DNA of 64,000 nucleotides from Antedon mediterranea (GCF_964355755.1 NC_092672.1:23866501-23930500), one strand, 5' to 3'. Shown: positions 11,002-23,200, counted from the stretch's first letter. Notes: generated by a model not told the origin, from the sequence alone. Made by a program: numbers and translations.

Positions 11002-14000
11002 AATCATTAGGCGCAGGAGCCCCGGATAGCGTTACGAAGTCGTTAACTCTGTCAGCCCATGGTCAACCCAACTAATGTGTTTTTCCCAAGGACAACTTAT
11101 CAATAACTAAACTTTGTCACCACCCATAAGTGTGCTGTTCATTTCCTATTGACCAATGAACACCAATGTAACTGGACCTGAGTTTCTTGCTATTCGACCT
11201 TGGGTGCAAATTATACAATATAATTGATGTTAAGGCCACTGACTACTCTTTTCTGTATAGAAACACTGAATTGACTGAATAATAAGAAAACCCTACAATA
11301 ATTTCTACTACTACTTGATATGGTGTTATACAAGAACTATATTAAAAGAATTGAATGTATGGAGAATGAAAAGTTAAACGTTATAACTTATGTAAAACAT
11401 CACTTAGATGATATCTATCAGATATATCATTTTCTAAAAATTGTTTCATTAGTTAGAATAGATCACGGAAAACCAATACCAATACTGATCTGGACTCGGA
11501 AATTCAAAATGTAGCAGGCAACGTTTCACCAATGAAAACTTTCAAGACAAACAAAGTATCATAATTATCATGATATCCATTTTTATTTAATAACGATAAA
11601 TGGATATAAATATTTCGTCTTTTTTGTTATTTTGTGATGGAAAATATATTGAGTGAACATTGGCACTGAGCTTAAATGTTCCCCGTCCCCTTAATGTCCG
11701 CTTTATAGGAGTGTCCCCTCAGTAAAGATTTGCTGTTTTTCCCCTTAATAATAAATTATGATGTCCATCTTATCTCAATTTTAATGTGCTACACCCGATA
11801 ATAGAATACACATCTAGCTCGTGTGTACTTTAAAGAACCTAGTACATCTTTCGAGACGAGTGGAGGGTTACCCCGGGTGTATTAGTACATCACAGCCACT
11901 GATCACCAACTGGGCCCTCTGGGAGACCAGTCTTTGACTGAAGAGGTTACCCAGTATAAATATATATTTCAATTCAATTCAATAGAATAACTGTACAGTA
12001 GGCTCCCATTTGATGCAATGTGTTACCCAATGTGCTCAATTTGATTGTGCTACCCAAATCCATGCTATCCATTTGAAATAATTTGCTATCCATTTGAAAG
12101 AATGTGCTACCCGATAATCCGTATAGAATAATGTACAGTACAATTATATCCATTTGATTGTGCTACCTAATGTGCTATCCATTTGAAAGAATGTGCTATC
12201 CATTTGAAAGAATGTGCTACCCGATAATCCGTATAAAATAATGTACAGTACTATATCCATTTGATTGTGCTACCTAATGTGCTATCCATTTGAAAGAATG
12301 TGCTACCCGATAATCCTTATAGAATAATGTACAGTACTATATCCATTTGGCTGTGCTACCTAATGTGCTATCCATTTGAAAGAATGTGCTACCCGATAAT
12401 CCGTAGGCTATAGAATAATGTACAGTACAATTATATCCATTTGATTGTGCCAAATAATGTGCTATCCATTTGAAATAATGTGCTACCCGATAATCCTTAT
12501 AGAATAATGTACAGTACTATATTCATTTGATTGTGCTACCCAATGTGCTATCCATTTGAAATAATGTGCTATCCATTTGAAATAATATGCTATTTGAAAG
12601 AATGTGCTACCCGATAATCCGTATAGAATAATGTACAGTACAATTACATCCATTTGATTGTGCTACCTAATGTGCTATCCATTTGAAATAATGTGCTATC
12701 CATTTGAAAGAATGTGCTATCCATTTGAAAGAATGTGCTACCCGATAATCCGTATAGAATAATGTACAGTACAGTACTATATCCATTTGAATGTGCTACC
12801 CAATGTGCTATCCATTTGAAAGAATGTGCTATCCATTTGAAAGAATGTGCTACCCGATAATCCGTATAAAATAATGTACAGTACTATATCCATTTGATTG
12901 TGCTACCTAATGTGCTATCCATTTGAAAGAATGTGCTACCCGATAATCCTTATAGAATAATGTACAGTACTATATCCATTTGGCTGTGCTACCTAATGTG
13001 CTATCCATTTGAAAGAATGTGCTACCCGATAATCCGTAGGCTATAGAATAATGTACAGTACAATTATATCCATTTGATTGTGCTACCTAATGTGCTATCC
13101 ATTTGAAGTAATGTGCTACCCGATAATCCTTATAGAATAATGTACAGTACTATATCGATTTGATTGTGCTACCCAATGTGCTATCCATTTGAAATAATGT
13201 GCTATCCATTTGAAATAATGTGCTATTTGAAAGAATGTGCTACCCGATAATCCGTATAGAATAATGTACAGTGCAATTACATCCATTTGATTGTGCTACC
13301 TAATGTGCTATCCATTTGAAATAATGTGCTATCCATTTGAAATAATGTGCTATCCATTTGAAAGAATGTGCTATCCATTTGAAATAATTTTCTATCCATT
13401 TGAAAGAATGTGCTACCCGATAATCCGTATAGAACAATGTACAGTAGGCCTACTATATCCATTTGACTGTGCTACCTAATGTGCTATCCATTTGAAATAA
13501 TGTGCTACCCGATAATCCTTATAGAATAATGTACAGTACTATATCTATTTGATTGTGCTACCCAATGTGCTATCCATTTGAAATAATGTGCTATCCATTT
13601 TGAAATAATGTGCTATCCATTTGAAAGAATGTGCTATCCATTTGAAATAGGCCTAATGTGCTATCCATTTGGAAGAATGTGCTACCCGATAATCATAGAA
13701 TAATGTACAGTACTATATCCATTTGATTGTGCTACCTAATGTGCTATCCATTTGAAAGAATGTGCTACCCGATAATCCTTATAGAATAATGTACAGTACT
13801 ATATCTATTTGATTGTGCTACCCAATGTGCTATCCATTTTGAAATAATGTGCTATCCATTTGAAAGAATGTGCTATCCATTTGAAATAGGCCTAATGTGC
13901 TATCCATTTGAAAGAATGTGCTACCCGATAATCATAGAATAATGTACAGTACTATATCCATTTGATTGTGCTACCTAATGTGCTATCCATTTGAAAGAAT

Positions 14001-15460
14001 GTGCTACCCGATAATCCTTATAGAATAATGTACAGTACTATATCTATTTGATTGTGCTACCCAATGTGCTATCCATTTGAAATAATGTGCTATCCATTTT
14101 GAAATAATGTGCTATCCATTTGAAAGAATGTGCTATCCATTTGAAATAGGCCTAATGTGCTATCCATTTGAAAGAATGTGCTACCCGATAATCATAGAAT
14201 AATGTACAGTACTATATCCATTTGATTGTGCTACCTAATGTGCTATCCATTTGAAAGAATGTGCTATCCATTTGAAAGAATGTGCTATCCATTTGAAAGA
14301 ATGTGCTACCCGATAATCCGTATAGAATGCACAGTACAGTTATATCATAGTTATATCCATTTGATTGAACTATCTATTGTGCTATCCGTTTGAACTAATG
14401 TGCTGTCTGTTTGAAATAATTCAGGTTTTTTTTTTTAATATGTTTTGCTATCCATTTTAAACGTGCTAAACAAGTTACATATTTGTTGATATAAATTTGC
14501 GGTACACCACGTAGGCCTATATTAGTTCTGAAAAGAACTGTTGAGTTGCTTGACGTTTCGATTTAGGCCTACTCCAAAGTCAAAGTCTCCAAAGCTATTC
14601 CATCATGTCGTATTCGGGGAATCGCCCACAAGTGTTTTCTCAGAGAAGGGTATGTTCTGTATGGGGTTCTGTATGCTATTTGTTAATAATGTACAAAAAA
14701 TGAAATAAAAAATCCTATAATTATCGGTATGTACGGAGGAAGCTCAGAACAAGACGAAGCGCGAAACAAATAAAAGCGCAGCGCGAAACATCTGAAATGA
14801 TATACAATTTCTCAAAACATGAAAACACAGAATATATTATATTAATATAACTTTTTAATATTTCTAAAGGCTCGGACAAGGAAGAAGGGCCTTAAAAAAC
14901 TGAATTGCTATATGTTAGACCACATTTCCATAACTTTTCAAAACTCATCGAACCCTCTGCTAGTAGGCCTAATTAATATAGGAGCGTATCGCCAAATCAT
15001 TAGAGAAAAAAAAACATGGCATGAAGATGTAATTAATCAAACAACGGCCAAAGAATACCAACAATTTTAATTTAGGTTTCGATTCGTAATTACTAATGTG
15101 GTGGACTAAGCCTAGTTTGAAACTATAGTGACCATTTATTTTAGAAAGAAAGATAGACAAATTTGTTTCCATCTCCATGTTATTGTTAATACCAAGGCAC
15201 TTTTCAATTACAAATTCTGGCCTAGTATTCTTGCAAGGTCGTCACAGCTCCAGTTACAAAGGTCGTCACAGCTCCAGTTACAAACGGTGATACAAAGTGT
15301 CAATCATTTGACCATTGAACAGCCCACTGGTAGGATAGTCCTTGAAACCGTCCGTAAAACACATTAATCACTCACATCAGTCATGCCGCTAATGGTTGAA
15401 AACCTCACTTTTTGGGGTTTTCAAACGTAACGCTATCCGGGGCTCCTGCGCCTAATGATT
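11002..15460. mobile_element. 4.46-kb nested non-autonomous element with a giant internal minisatellite
   Basis: The ends are perfect 35-bp inverted repeats: AATCATTAGGCGCAGGAGCC at 11002 continues to GCGTTACG, and the mirror image ends at 15460. No clear target duplication is visible. Inside, no transposase-like frame is present; about half is the tandem array at 11990-14330. The segments 11037-11990 and 14340-15425 show no recognisable genes. It interrupts the Myb-like gene between the LWGSP codons and the IDKIEIRNW codons. Confidence 0.8.
11990..14330. repeat. 2.3-kb minisatellite, TGTGCTATCCATTTGAAAGA phrase with higher-order structure
   Basis: The basic phrase is TGTGCTATCCATTTGAAA(G/T)AA (about 21 bp). 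It is grouped in blocks with GTGCTACCCGATAATCC, then AGAATAATGTACAGTAC, then ATATCCATTTGATTG. A longer period is evident: the variants CCGTATAAAATAATG (12221, 12854) and CCGTAGGCTATAG (12401, 13034) both recur at 633 bp. In the 3' part, ATCATAGAATAATG blocks recur at roughly 240-260 bp. Short open frames here are repeat artefacts. Confidence 0.95.
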
Positions 15461-16033
15461 CAGGGCTGCCCCATAATGAAATCAAATCAGACACTTCTGT
15501 ACTTTTCCATGTAACACGTTTCATTTTAATTCGAATGTTCTTGATCTAGGCTAGCTCGAGAAATAGGCTATATTGTTTTGCTATTAAAAAAAACCGCGCG
15601 AATAGACTGCTGCTAATTGCGGTCGTGTCTTTTCATTGGCTGACGTTGACCGGAGGTTGAAATCACTGATGCATCAATGGATTAGCCTTATGAAATCTAC
15701 CCTCTCCCGCTGGAGTTATTAACGCCACTGGCGCGGAGTAACAGCTCCCTAACGCTAATCCGCGGCATGGTTCAGACACAAAAATATGTACGCCGCGTAC
15801 ATAACTCCACCGTAACTCCGTGAGTCTGAACATACCCTAATAAAAAAATAAAAAAACCGCTGTGTACCGCCCTCTCTGTTATGACTCGGTGACCTTAAAA
15901 TAAACAACAGCTATTTAATTACACAATGTTTTTTGCTATGATTTTTGCGATCAATCAATCAACAAGATAGAAGCCAAGCTTTAGCTAGGCTACAGAACAG
16001 TAAGCATACAGTTACGTAGGCCTAGAAAATAAA

Positions 16034-19000
16034 ATGAGTCTTGATGATAGAAAGAGCTTCTATGTTTGTAGCTGTTACTACACCCATAACATATTTTTAC
16101 CTAAGTTTAAACTGCATGTGACGTATATAGATGATAAAATATTTGCTGATATTTGGAAACCGGTAAAACCTGTTGCTGCCAAATCTTTGTACTAGGCCTA
16201 GGCTAGTAGTACTAGCAAAGAACTTATAAAAGTTCTTTGGTACTAGGCCTAGCTAGGGTAGGCCTAGACAGCAGAACCTGGTCTGGTCCTAGTTAATTAA
16301 GTAGAACTAGCCTAGCCTAGTAGTGGCCTGTCTAAACTAACCCTAGCCTACCATAGACGTCCTAGGCCTTTATTTTGGAAATTAGATTTTTGCCGCTGTA
16401 GCCATACTGAAAACTTTACATATATGAATTTATGATATAGGCCTTTAGTTAGTCTATTAGGGATCCAGTCAAGTCGCCCCATCGCAAAGTCGCCCCATAC
16501 AAAGTCGCCCCATCGCAAAGTCGCCCCAAAACAAAGTCGCCCCGGCACGCGATTTTTTTTTTCGTACATAAGTTGGGGACCCCTCATGAAACGTCACAAA
16601 ATAAACATGAATAATTCATCAGTTAATTTTTTTGTTCCGTGTCTACCCAAGCGTCGTATAGCTAAAAGTGATTACAACTGCGATACGATTCTTTCTAGGC
16701 CTAGGATTCTAGGTCAATTCATGTGATTGCCTTCTCGCACTCTTCTTCACACACACACCAACCTATGCAAAATGTGTCGAGGCTAATCGACAGCTAGACA
16801 AGACACATTCAACTAAGTAGTAATTAGACATAGCCCATAGAAAGCTTAGACCCACAAGAAGAATGTTTATAATTTGTGTACTGTAATTTTTTTAATTCTG
16901 CTATTTTATTATCAAACAATATGCATGTACTCAAAGGAACTTTAAAAATGCGCGTATATGAACACATGAGATGGAAAGATTAGAACCACGAGAATAAAAA
17001 ATGTATTTTTGTGTAATGTAATTGTTTAATTTTGCTGACTTATTACTCGGACTGTGTCATACCTAACAGTAACACACACGTCACACCCACACAGACTACT
17101 ACTAGAATAGACATGGACTTTAGAGACTAATAATTAGGCCTAATAGTATTAATAGAAACTATAATTTTAACACGTAATTCTTTAATAATACAATAATTAT
17201 ATTAAAAACTCTATCATAAACTAAAGGCTGATTATTTCGACAATCCACACAAAACGCCGCTATTCTTTTATGAAATCGCACACCGCAACCACAGCGGAGA
17301 TGGCCTAGAATCGTATCGCAGTTGTGTCGTGTAATCACTTCTTGTTGTTATACGCTTGTGGGTGCACACGGAACAAGAAAATTAAACTGATGACTTATTC
17401 ATGTTTATTTTGTGACGTTTCATTAAGGGGTCCCCAACTTATGTACGAAAAAAAAAATCGCCCCCGGCACAGTCGCCGGATTATCCCTGATTTATAGTTT
17501 CGAAAATGTTAATTTAATATGATTTTAAAATTAGTTACCAGAGCCACAATTACGAATCTTTCTTCAACCTACGCGTGGATACCAGCTCATTTTTTAGGAT
17601 AATAATAGGCCTAAATGTATAAATGTGTAGTACTAGTAGGCCTTCGTATAGATTTACAGTAGTTAAAACAATTGAATAACTGTGTTGTAAGACAATGAGT
17701 GTTATAGGCTACTTATTGATCATTTTACATTTATTGACAAGTTATGTACGTGTCTTAATTTTATAATGACTTTTCAAAATGAAGAAAAAAAAAAAGGATT
17801 TCATCGCCGATATGATTGTTTTACATGCAGGTATTTTAGTAAAATTTAAAACGCTACATTTTGACCATGGAAAAACCATCGTACAGTATCGTGTGCGTGT
17901 TTTTTAAAAAGGGGAATCCCCGACGGTCAGCAGAAAGACGTAGCAGCTGTGTGAGGAAACAGATACCAGAAGGCGCAGCTCCGATTGGTTTCAGAGAATG
18001 TTTCAGATGGCGAGTCGCCTTTTATTCAACAGCACAATGATCATTTTACTGAAGAAATTCTTTTCAACCCTTTTGGTTATAGAACATTCTAATTATCATG
18101 CCTAATAAATATCCTCATATCGGGTGTTTATTTAATTTTAAATTAAACAAGACAGTGAAGAGGCACGGAATAATACGTACACGGACGTACGACGAATAGG
18201 CCTACACACACGCACGTCATTATTTACGACATATAGTGGTGATATGATGCAATTTTATAATGGATATAATGATGGGATTGCCTTTCCAGGCTTACAATCA
18301 ATTGTTCATTGTAATACTATGTATATAATAGTAAACTGAATGTTTATAAATAAATTGTTTTACGTAATTTGTTGCATATAAAATAAAAGACACAGACGCA
18401 GCCGGGGACGCAGCCTACGTTTCCTATAAAATATTTCACATTTAAATAATTATGTACTGTTAAATGACATTATGCTGGATAATACTATAATCTTAAACTA
18501 TGTTTACAAATTGTCATTTTTTAAGGCACACATCTTTTTCATCATACTGACCTGTAAAATAAAAACAAAAATAAATTATTAATATAGCCCTAATAGTAAT
18601 AATAATAATAAATATTCATCGACCAAAGTAAAATAATCTAGATCGTATAACATCATTTTATCGCGACCAAAATTAAACGCGACCGAAAATTTCAAACGCG
18701 ACTGCTGATATCATCGTAAAACTCCGGCGGGGTTTCCCGTTGTAGTGCGACAACGGCGGTGTAATTACGGGGGTTTCCCTCTGGTAAGCTAGCTAGCGTG
18801 CCGATCGTGTGACCTGAGACTACATAGCGGGGCTTCCCCTTTTATGCCTACACGCTCATTGTTTTGTGTATCATTTTTAACGTTTTGGGGCGACTTTGTG
18901 ATGGGGCGACTTTGCGATGGGGCGACTTTGCGATGGGGCGACTGTGTCGGGGCGACTTTGTGATGGGGCGACTATGTAAGGGGCGACTTTGCGATGGGGC

Positions 19001-22000
19001 GACTTGATTAGCTATATGTTACTATATATAGGAGTATTTTTATAATTTACATGCACAGGTCAAAATTAACAAGTTATGCATTATGATGGTACGGTAGTAC
19101 TGTAGTTTCCATCATAAGTGCTCCGTTTAAGCACTGAGTGAGTACATATTATATGGTATGTAATTTAAATGTGAATGGGAAATAGAGAGAAACAAGCTTC
19201 AAATTGGAGCTACTGTATAGTACATATAATATTAATAATAAAATGTGAATTGTTTGTGTATTATTTTGTAGATTATTAAAAACAAAGGGTGTGACAATGA
19301 AGAAGGATTCACAGACGTTCTGAGAGTCGTAAGGAATTGATGTTTTAATTTATGTAATTATGTTAAGTTATCTGGCTGATAATGGTACAAGTAGCAAAAT
19401 ACAGTTCATGTGTGTGTTGTAGCAGAATACGGTACCTGTGTTCAGAATATGGTACATGTGTAGCAGAATACGGTACCTATGTAGCAGAATAGTGTACATG
19501 TGTAGCAGAATACGGTACATGTGTGTAGCAGAATACGGTACATGTGTGTAGCAGAATACGGTACATGTGTAGCAGAATACGGTACATGTGTAGCATAATA
19601 CGGTACCTGTGTAGCAGAATACGGTACCTGTGTATCAGAATACGGTACCTGTGTATCAGAATACGGTACCTGTGTAGCAGAATACAGTACCTGTCTAGCA
19701 GAAAATTTTTCCCATAGTGGGACATTCAAATGCAAAACTATATTTTCTTTATTTTATTTCATACTATTAAACACATGTTATCTCACTAACAATTCATTTC
19801 AGGTTAAAACAGAAGTAGAACGTAGAAAATCACTTGGCCGAGATTATTTAAAGAGAAAAGAGACAATTTTAAAACATTACACACCACTCCATCAAGAGAT
19901 ATACAAACTACAGGTATGGAATTAAGTAGTAAAAAAATTAAAAGAATATTTTACCTGTTAACTACCTTGCTGACGAAACACAACTATAAATGCATGTCTG
20001 ATTTTGTGAAGAACAACTATTACAACAAATGTTTAGCTTGACTATTTGCCTGACTACAACTGACAAGGACAACTTCCCCCTTTAGTTATATATTTAGTCA
20101 AGATATTTAACTAAAAAATTTGAAATAGTTGGAAAATTTTTCTTCTTTATGGTATTATTTTCTCATTGAAATTGTTGTAGATTTCATTTCTGAGCCTAAC
20201 ATTTCTGAAGTTGGTTGAACATAGCAAGCAGAAAAATGCATCAATGCAAAGTTTGATAAAACTCATGAGTACTGAAAAAGGTTTGTTGATAGTTGACCTA
20301 TTGTAATCAAATTCTATAAAAAAAATAGTAAAGGATTCTAACTTAAATAACTGTACATTGTGAAGCTCATTCTGCCATGGAACAGTAATCGTAAAAGATA
20401 AAAATCAAAGCTATACACTAGTATAGCAGGCTTTCCTATATGATTAAAACTATTTGACGAAAAGGCATATTTCAAACACATTAAAGGAAAAGTTAAGCAC
20501 ACAAAAAATGGCAAAATTACATGTTTTTGCATTGTTATTTTGTGAACAATGGATGTTCTATAACTCATTAAAATGGCATTCAAAAACTTGCATATTTACT
20601 GTAATTACGTTTTATGTTTCACATTTAACTGTTTTTTTTTTATGTAGGAGAGCGTATTTACTCTTTTCCAATATTTACTGAAGAGTTTTGTAATTCATTT
20701 AAAGAAGAAATAGAACATTTTGAAAACACAGATTTACCAAAAGGAAGACCAAATACAATGAACAATTATGGCGTAAGTGTGGCTACCGTAAATGCCCTGC
20801 TTTGCATAAACTAATCAAAAACCCCACCTCAAATATTAACTCCCCTACCCCATAGAACATCATTTGGTATAAATGCCCCTCATAAACATGACATGACTTC
20901 CATAATCTACAATTGACCAAGCATTGTGATTTTTACTGTATTTTATGACTTCTTGATATCGATTTTGTTTTTAAAGAATTTATTTGATTTCTTTGTTATG
21001 TAGAAGGATTGAAAATAAATAAAAATAAAATAAAAGCCACTACTATTAGTAAGGCATAGACCTGCTTAAAATTCTCAAAATGTATTATGTTGTAGGTATT
21101 AATGAATGAATTGGGATTTGATGACTACTTCATCACACCTTTACGTCAGAATTACATAACTCCACTCGCTAGGCTCTTGTATCCAGACTGTGGTGGAGAC
21201 TTGTTAGACTCTCACAAAGCTTTTGTTGTAAAGTACAAGATTGGAGAAGATTTGGATCTTAACTATCATTATGATAATGCAGAGGTCACTCTTAATATAT
21301 CACTTACAAGTGATTTCACTGAGGGCTCATTGTATTTTGGAGGCATGCGTCATGTAAGTAAAAACAATGCCTGAATGTATCTGGTTATAAAAAACAAAGC
21401 AACGATTTGTATAATTTTGGCACTGAATACCATAATTAAATGGTTTACATTGTATTTTAGGTAATACTTTATGACCAATATGATTTTGTTATTATGACCC
21501 GAATACAATATTTTAAAGTAAAAATGTATCTATATTGGTGACAATCATATTGTATATATTCTCCCAACCACCCTCAGATGCTTTGTTTTCAGTACCTGAA
21601 CTTTTCTGTTCATACACATGATAAAGAATCAAGACAAGGTGTTCTTAATGTCATTTCCTGGTGGCAGTCTGAAGCCAATCTAACATTAGTCATATAAAAT
21701 ATTGTACACTAGGCTTCCATTTTGGCTTTTGTATACCTCTGTTGAATCTACAAGTGACATGGTTGTCTTTTATATAGCAACATAGCAGGTTTGTTAATTT
21801 TGTGTTGTTTTTAACAGCAACGAGGAATAGAAGAACCACAGCGTACTGAATATTGCCACAAGCCAACGTATGGTTTAATTCATCGAGGACAACACATGCA
21901 CGGTGCTCTTCCAATAGCAGATGGTGAACGGTACAATCTAATTATTTGGATGCGATCTTCCAAAATAAGGAATAAATTGTGTCCAATGTGTGATAATAAA

Positions 22001-22084
22001 CCTCAACTTATTAAGACTGTTGGATTCGGAGATGGATTCACTCAACCAGAAAATACAACTGTCGATGTTTGTTGTACTTTATAA
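16034..22084 (+). CDS. OGFOD2: OGFOD2, 2-oxoglutarate and Fe(II)-dependent oxygenase domain protein 2
   Basis: Six plus-strand exons: 16034 to about 16162 (MSLDDRKSFYVCSCYYTHNI), 19803-19913 (VKTEVERRKSLGRDYLKRKE), 20181-20280, 20648-20772 (ending DLPKGRPNTMNNYG), 21096-21353 and 21818-22084. All joins keep frame at GT/AG. The oxygenase core is clear: YPDCGGDLLDSHKAFVVKYK, the iron-binding H-x-D in NYHYDNAEVTLN, LYFGGM, then LIHRGQQMHGALPI with the distal His and ERYNLIIWM. It ends with NKLCPMCDNKP and FGDGFT...VDVCCTL-stop. Order and motifs match OGFOD2 along nearly its whole length. The family is a predicted 2-OG hydroxylase whose substrate is not firmly established. Intron 1 (3.6 kb) contains foldback-like DNA and a minisatellite. 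The exon 1 donor at 16163 is the only phase-compatible choice seen, but it shortens a conserved linker, so a missed small exon is possible. Confidence 0.95.
16466..19005. mobile_element. Foldback-like composite with AAGTCGCCCC repeat termini
   Basis: The left end (16466-16545) is an array of ATCGCAAAGTCGCCCC-like units starting TCAAGTCGCCCC. The right end (about 18890-19005) is the inverted array of GGGGCGACTTTGCGAT units ending GGGGCGACTTGA. An inner inverted repeat pairs 16553-16700 with 17300-17455 (CGTACATAAGTTGGGGACCC in both). So a smaller element (about 16466-17490) may be nested inside or be the original unit. The core at 17878-17990 (AAAAAGGGGAATCCCCG...GTCAGC) resembles the core of the element at 4589-5430. 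No transposase is evident. Confidence 0.65.
19395..19705. repeat. Minisatellite GTAGCAGAATACGGTAC(A/C)TGT in OGFOD2 intron 1
   Basis: About 14 units of 20-24 bp with small variants (AGCATAAT, TATCAGAAT, CAGTGTACATG) lie about 100 bp upstream of the exon 2 acceptor at 19801. Open frames on the minus strand across it are artefacts of the repeat. Confidence 0.95.
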
Positions 22085-22780
22085 TGCATAGGTCAACAAT
22101 TTTACAACTCAAATAATATATTTAAAAGATTCTTCCAATGTACATGTGTCTTTATGACCTCTCTGCGACCTAACTATGTGATATGTGACATGTAAAGATG
22201 TCAAGAATGGTTGAGCCCCATGTTAAGGCATAAAGATGTAGCAGAGACATGGGTTTGAAACGTTTTTTGTTTGAAAAAGTGTGTCGACTGTGAGGTTTAA
22301 GAGGAGATAGAATATGGGAAAACATAGTCTCCATTAAAGTATTATAGTACTGTATATACATTATTATATTATTATAAATATATATTATATAATACAAAGA
22401 ATAATAAACTTTTATAAAGCGCTATTTACTGATGTTTTACAGCACTAAAAGACCAACAAGAATTATTGAAAAGGTGAGATTTTAGAAGTTACTTGATTTA
22501 CTTAAGAGATTTACATTGACGGGTATGGAGTGGAAGCTGGTTCCAAACTAGTGACACTTGTGCAAAAAACTCCTTGAAAATAAGCTTAATTATTGTTTGA
22601 TAATTGTAAAAAGTAATTAATATATTGTTGATGGAAAATGTTTTAATAAACAAACGAAAATAAAGAACTGATTGTAAAATAGTTGGAAAAATGTTTTAAT
22701 AAAACGAAAGAAGAACTAATTGTAACATATTGTTGGAAATGTTTAATAAACAACAATAAAAGAAACTGCTTTAGTTGTTG
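22085..22780. other. OGFOD2 3' region and spacer
   Basis: AT-rich sequence between the two convergent genes. AATAATAAAC at about 22400 is a possible polyadenylation region for OGFOD2. From about 22640 a loose repeat of GTTGGAAAATGTTTTAATAA leads into the 60-bp array. No gene is seen. Confidence 0.35.
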
Positions 22781-23200
22781 GAAAATGATAGAAAGAACAT
22801 AAACGGCCATCTCTTGCAGAAGCCGATTTAGTTCATTGTTGAAAATGATAGAAAGAACATAAACGGCCATCTCTTGCATAGGCCTATATAGTTCATTGTT
22901 GAAAATGATAGAAAGAACATAAACGGCCATCTCTTGAATAGGCCTATTTAGTTCATTGTTGAAAATGATAGAAAGAACATAAACGGCCATCTCTTGAATA
23001 GGCCTATTTAGTTCATTGTTGAAAATGATAGAAAGAACATAAACGGCCATCTCTTACAGAGGGCTATTTAGTTCATTGTTGAAAATGATAGAAAGAACAT
23101 AAACGGCCATCTCTTGCAGAGGCCTATTTAGTTCATTGTTGAAAATGATAGAAAGAACATAAACGGCCATCTCTTACAGAGGCCTATTTAGTTCATTGTT
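22781..23200. repeat. Exact 60-bp tandem array abutting the GST stop codon
   Basis: Seven units start at 22781, 22841, 22901, 22961, 23021, 23081 and 23141 (GAAAATGATAGAAAGAACAT, then AAACGGCCATCTCTT), exactly 60 bp apart. Each unit ends with GTTCATTGTTG, which in the last copy encodes, on the minus strand, the final GST codons CAA CAA TGA. The array therefore forms the 3' UTR of the GST gene. Confidence 0.95.

Larger units (their letters stand above)
8930..15524 (-). pseudogene. Harbinger Myb/SANT-like DNA-binding partner gene, split by an insertion
   Basis: The first exon starts at the ATG at 15524 (MKRVTWKSTEVSDLISLWGS), the beginning of a Myb/SANT-like domain (W..E...LI..W). It is cut at about 15460 by a 4.46-kb insertion. 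The domain resumes at about 11001 (IDKIEIRNWK, then KMAVFKEIASKLQNLG) and continues with KIKGLRAAFKAAKD. Further exons, each with GT/AG borders and consistent phase, are 10625-11001, 10232-10348, 10045-10107, 9909-9956, 9658-9726, 9423-9536 and 8930-9276. The last is basic and helical (TKRRAPSGSKKDRTVDALSK then many Glu/Arg) and ends QYNQY-stop. In Harbinger systems this protein binds the ends and helps transposase enter the nucleus. Here the insertion interrupts the DNA-binding domain, so this copy should be non-functional unless the insert is spliced out. Confidence 0.82.
5799..15837. mobile_element. Complete PIF/Harbinger DNA transposon, two genes, 10,039 bp
   Basis: The ends are inverted repeats starting GGGTATGTTCAGACTCACGG and continuing AGTTACGGTGGAGTTAT, 37 bp perfect. 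They are flanked by TAA at 5796-5798 and 15838-15840, the 3-bp target duplication typical of PIF/Harbinger. Inside are a plus-strand DDE transposase (5951-8065) and a convergent minus-strand Myb/SANT-like gene (8930-15524), the standard two-protein arrangement of the superfamily. The length is unusual because a 4.46-kb element (11002-15460) has landed in the Myb gene; without it the element would be about 5.6 kb. Confidence 0.92.

Noticed and set aside
13277-13479. FQMDSTLFQMD and CYPFEIMCYPFE repeat peptides on opposite strands
   Set aside because: Both come from the 11990-14330 minisatellite; neither strand shows gene context.
19442-19735. Open frame of repeated TQVPYSAT units on the minus strand
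   Set aside because: It is an artefact of reading through the GTAGCAGAATACGGTAC minisatellite. Three frames give equally repetitive peptides and there is no start or splice context.
22643-23050. 135-codon minus-strand frame of MAVYVLSIIFNNELNRPIQE repeats
   Set aside because: The 60-bp unit is divisible by three, so an open frame across it is expected by chance. It lies in the GST 3' UTR array.
22781-23200. Possible CRISPR-like array because of exact 60-bp spacing
   Set aside because: The whole unit repeats, with no unique spacers, in an intron-bearing animal genome.
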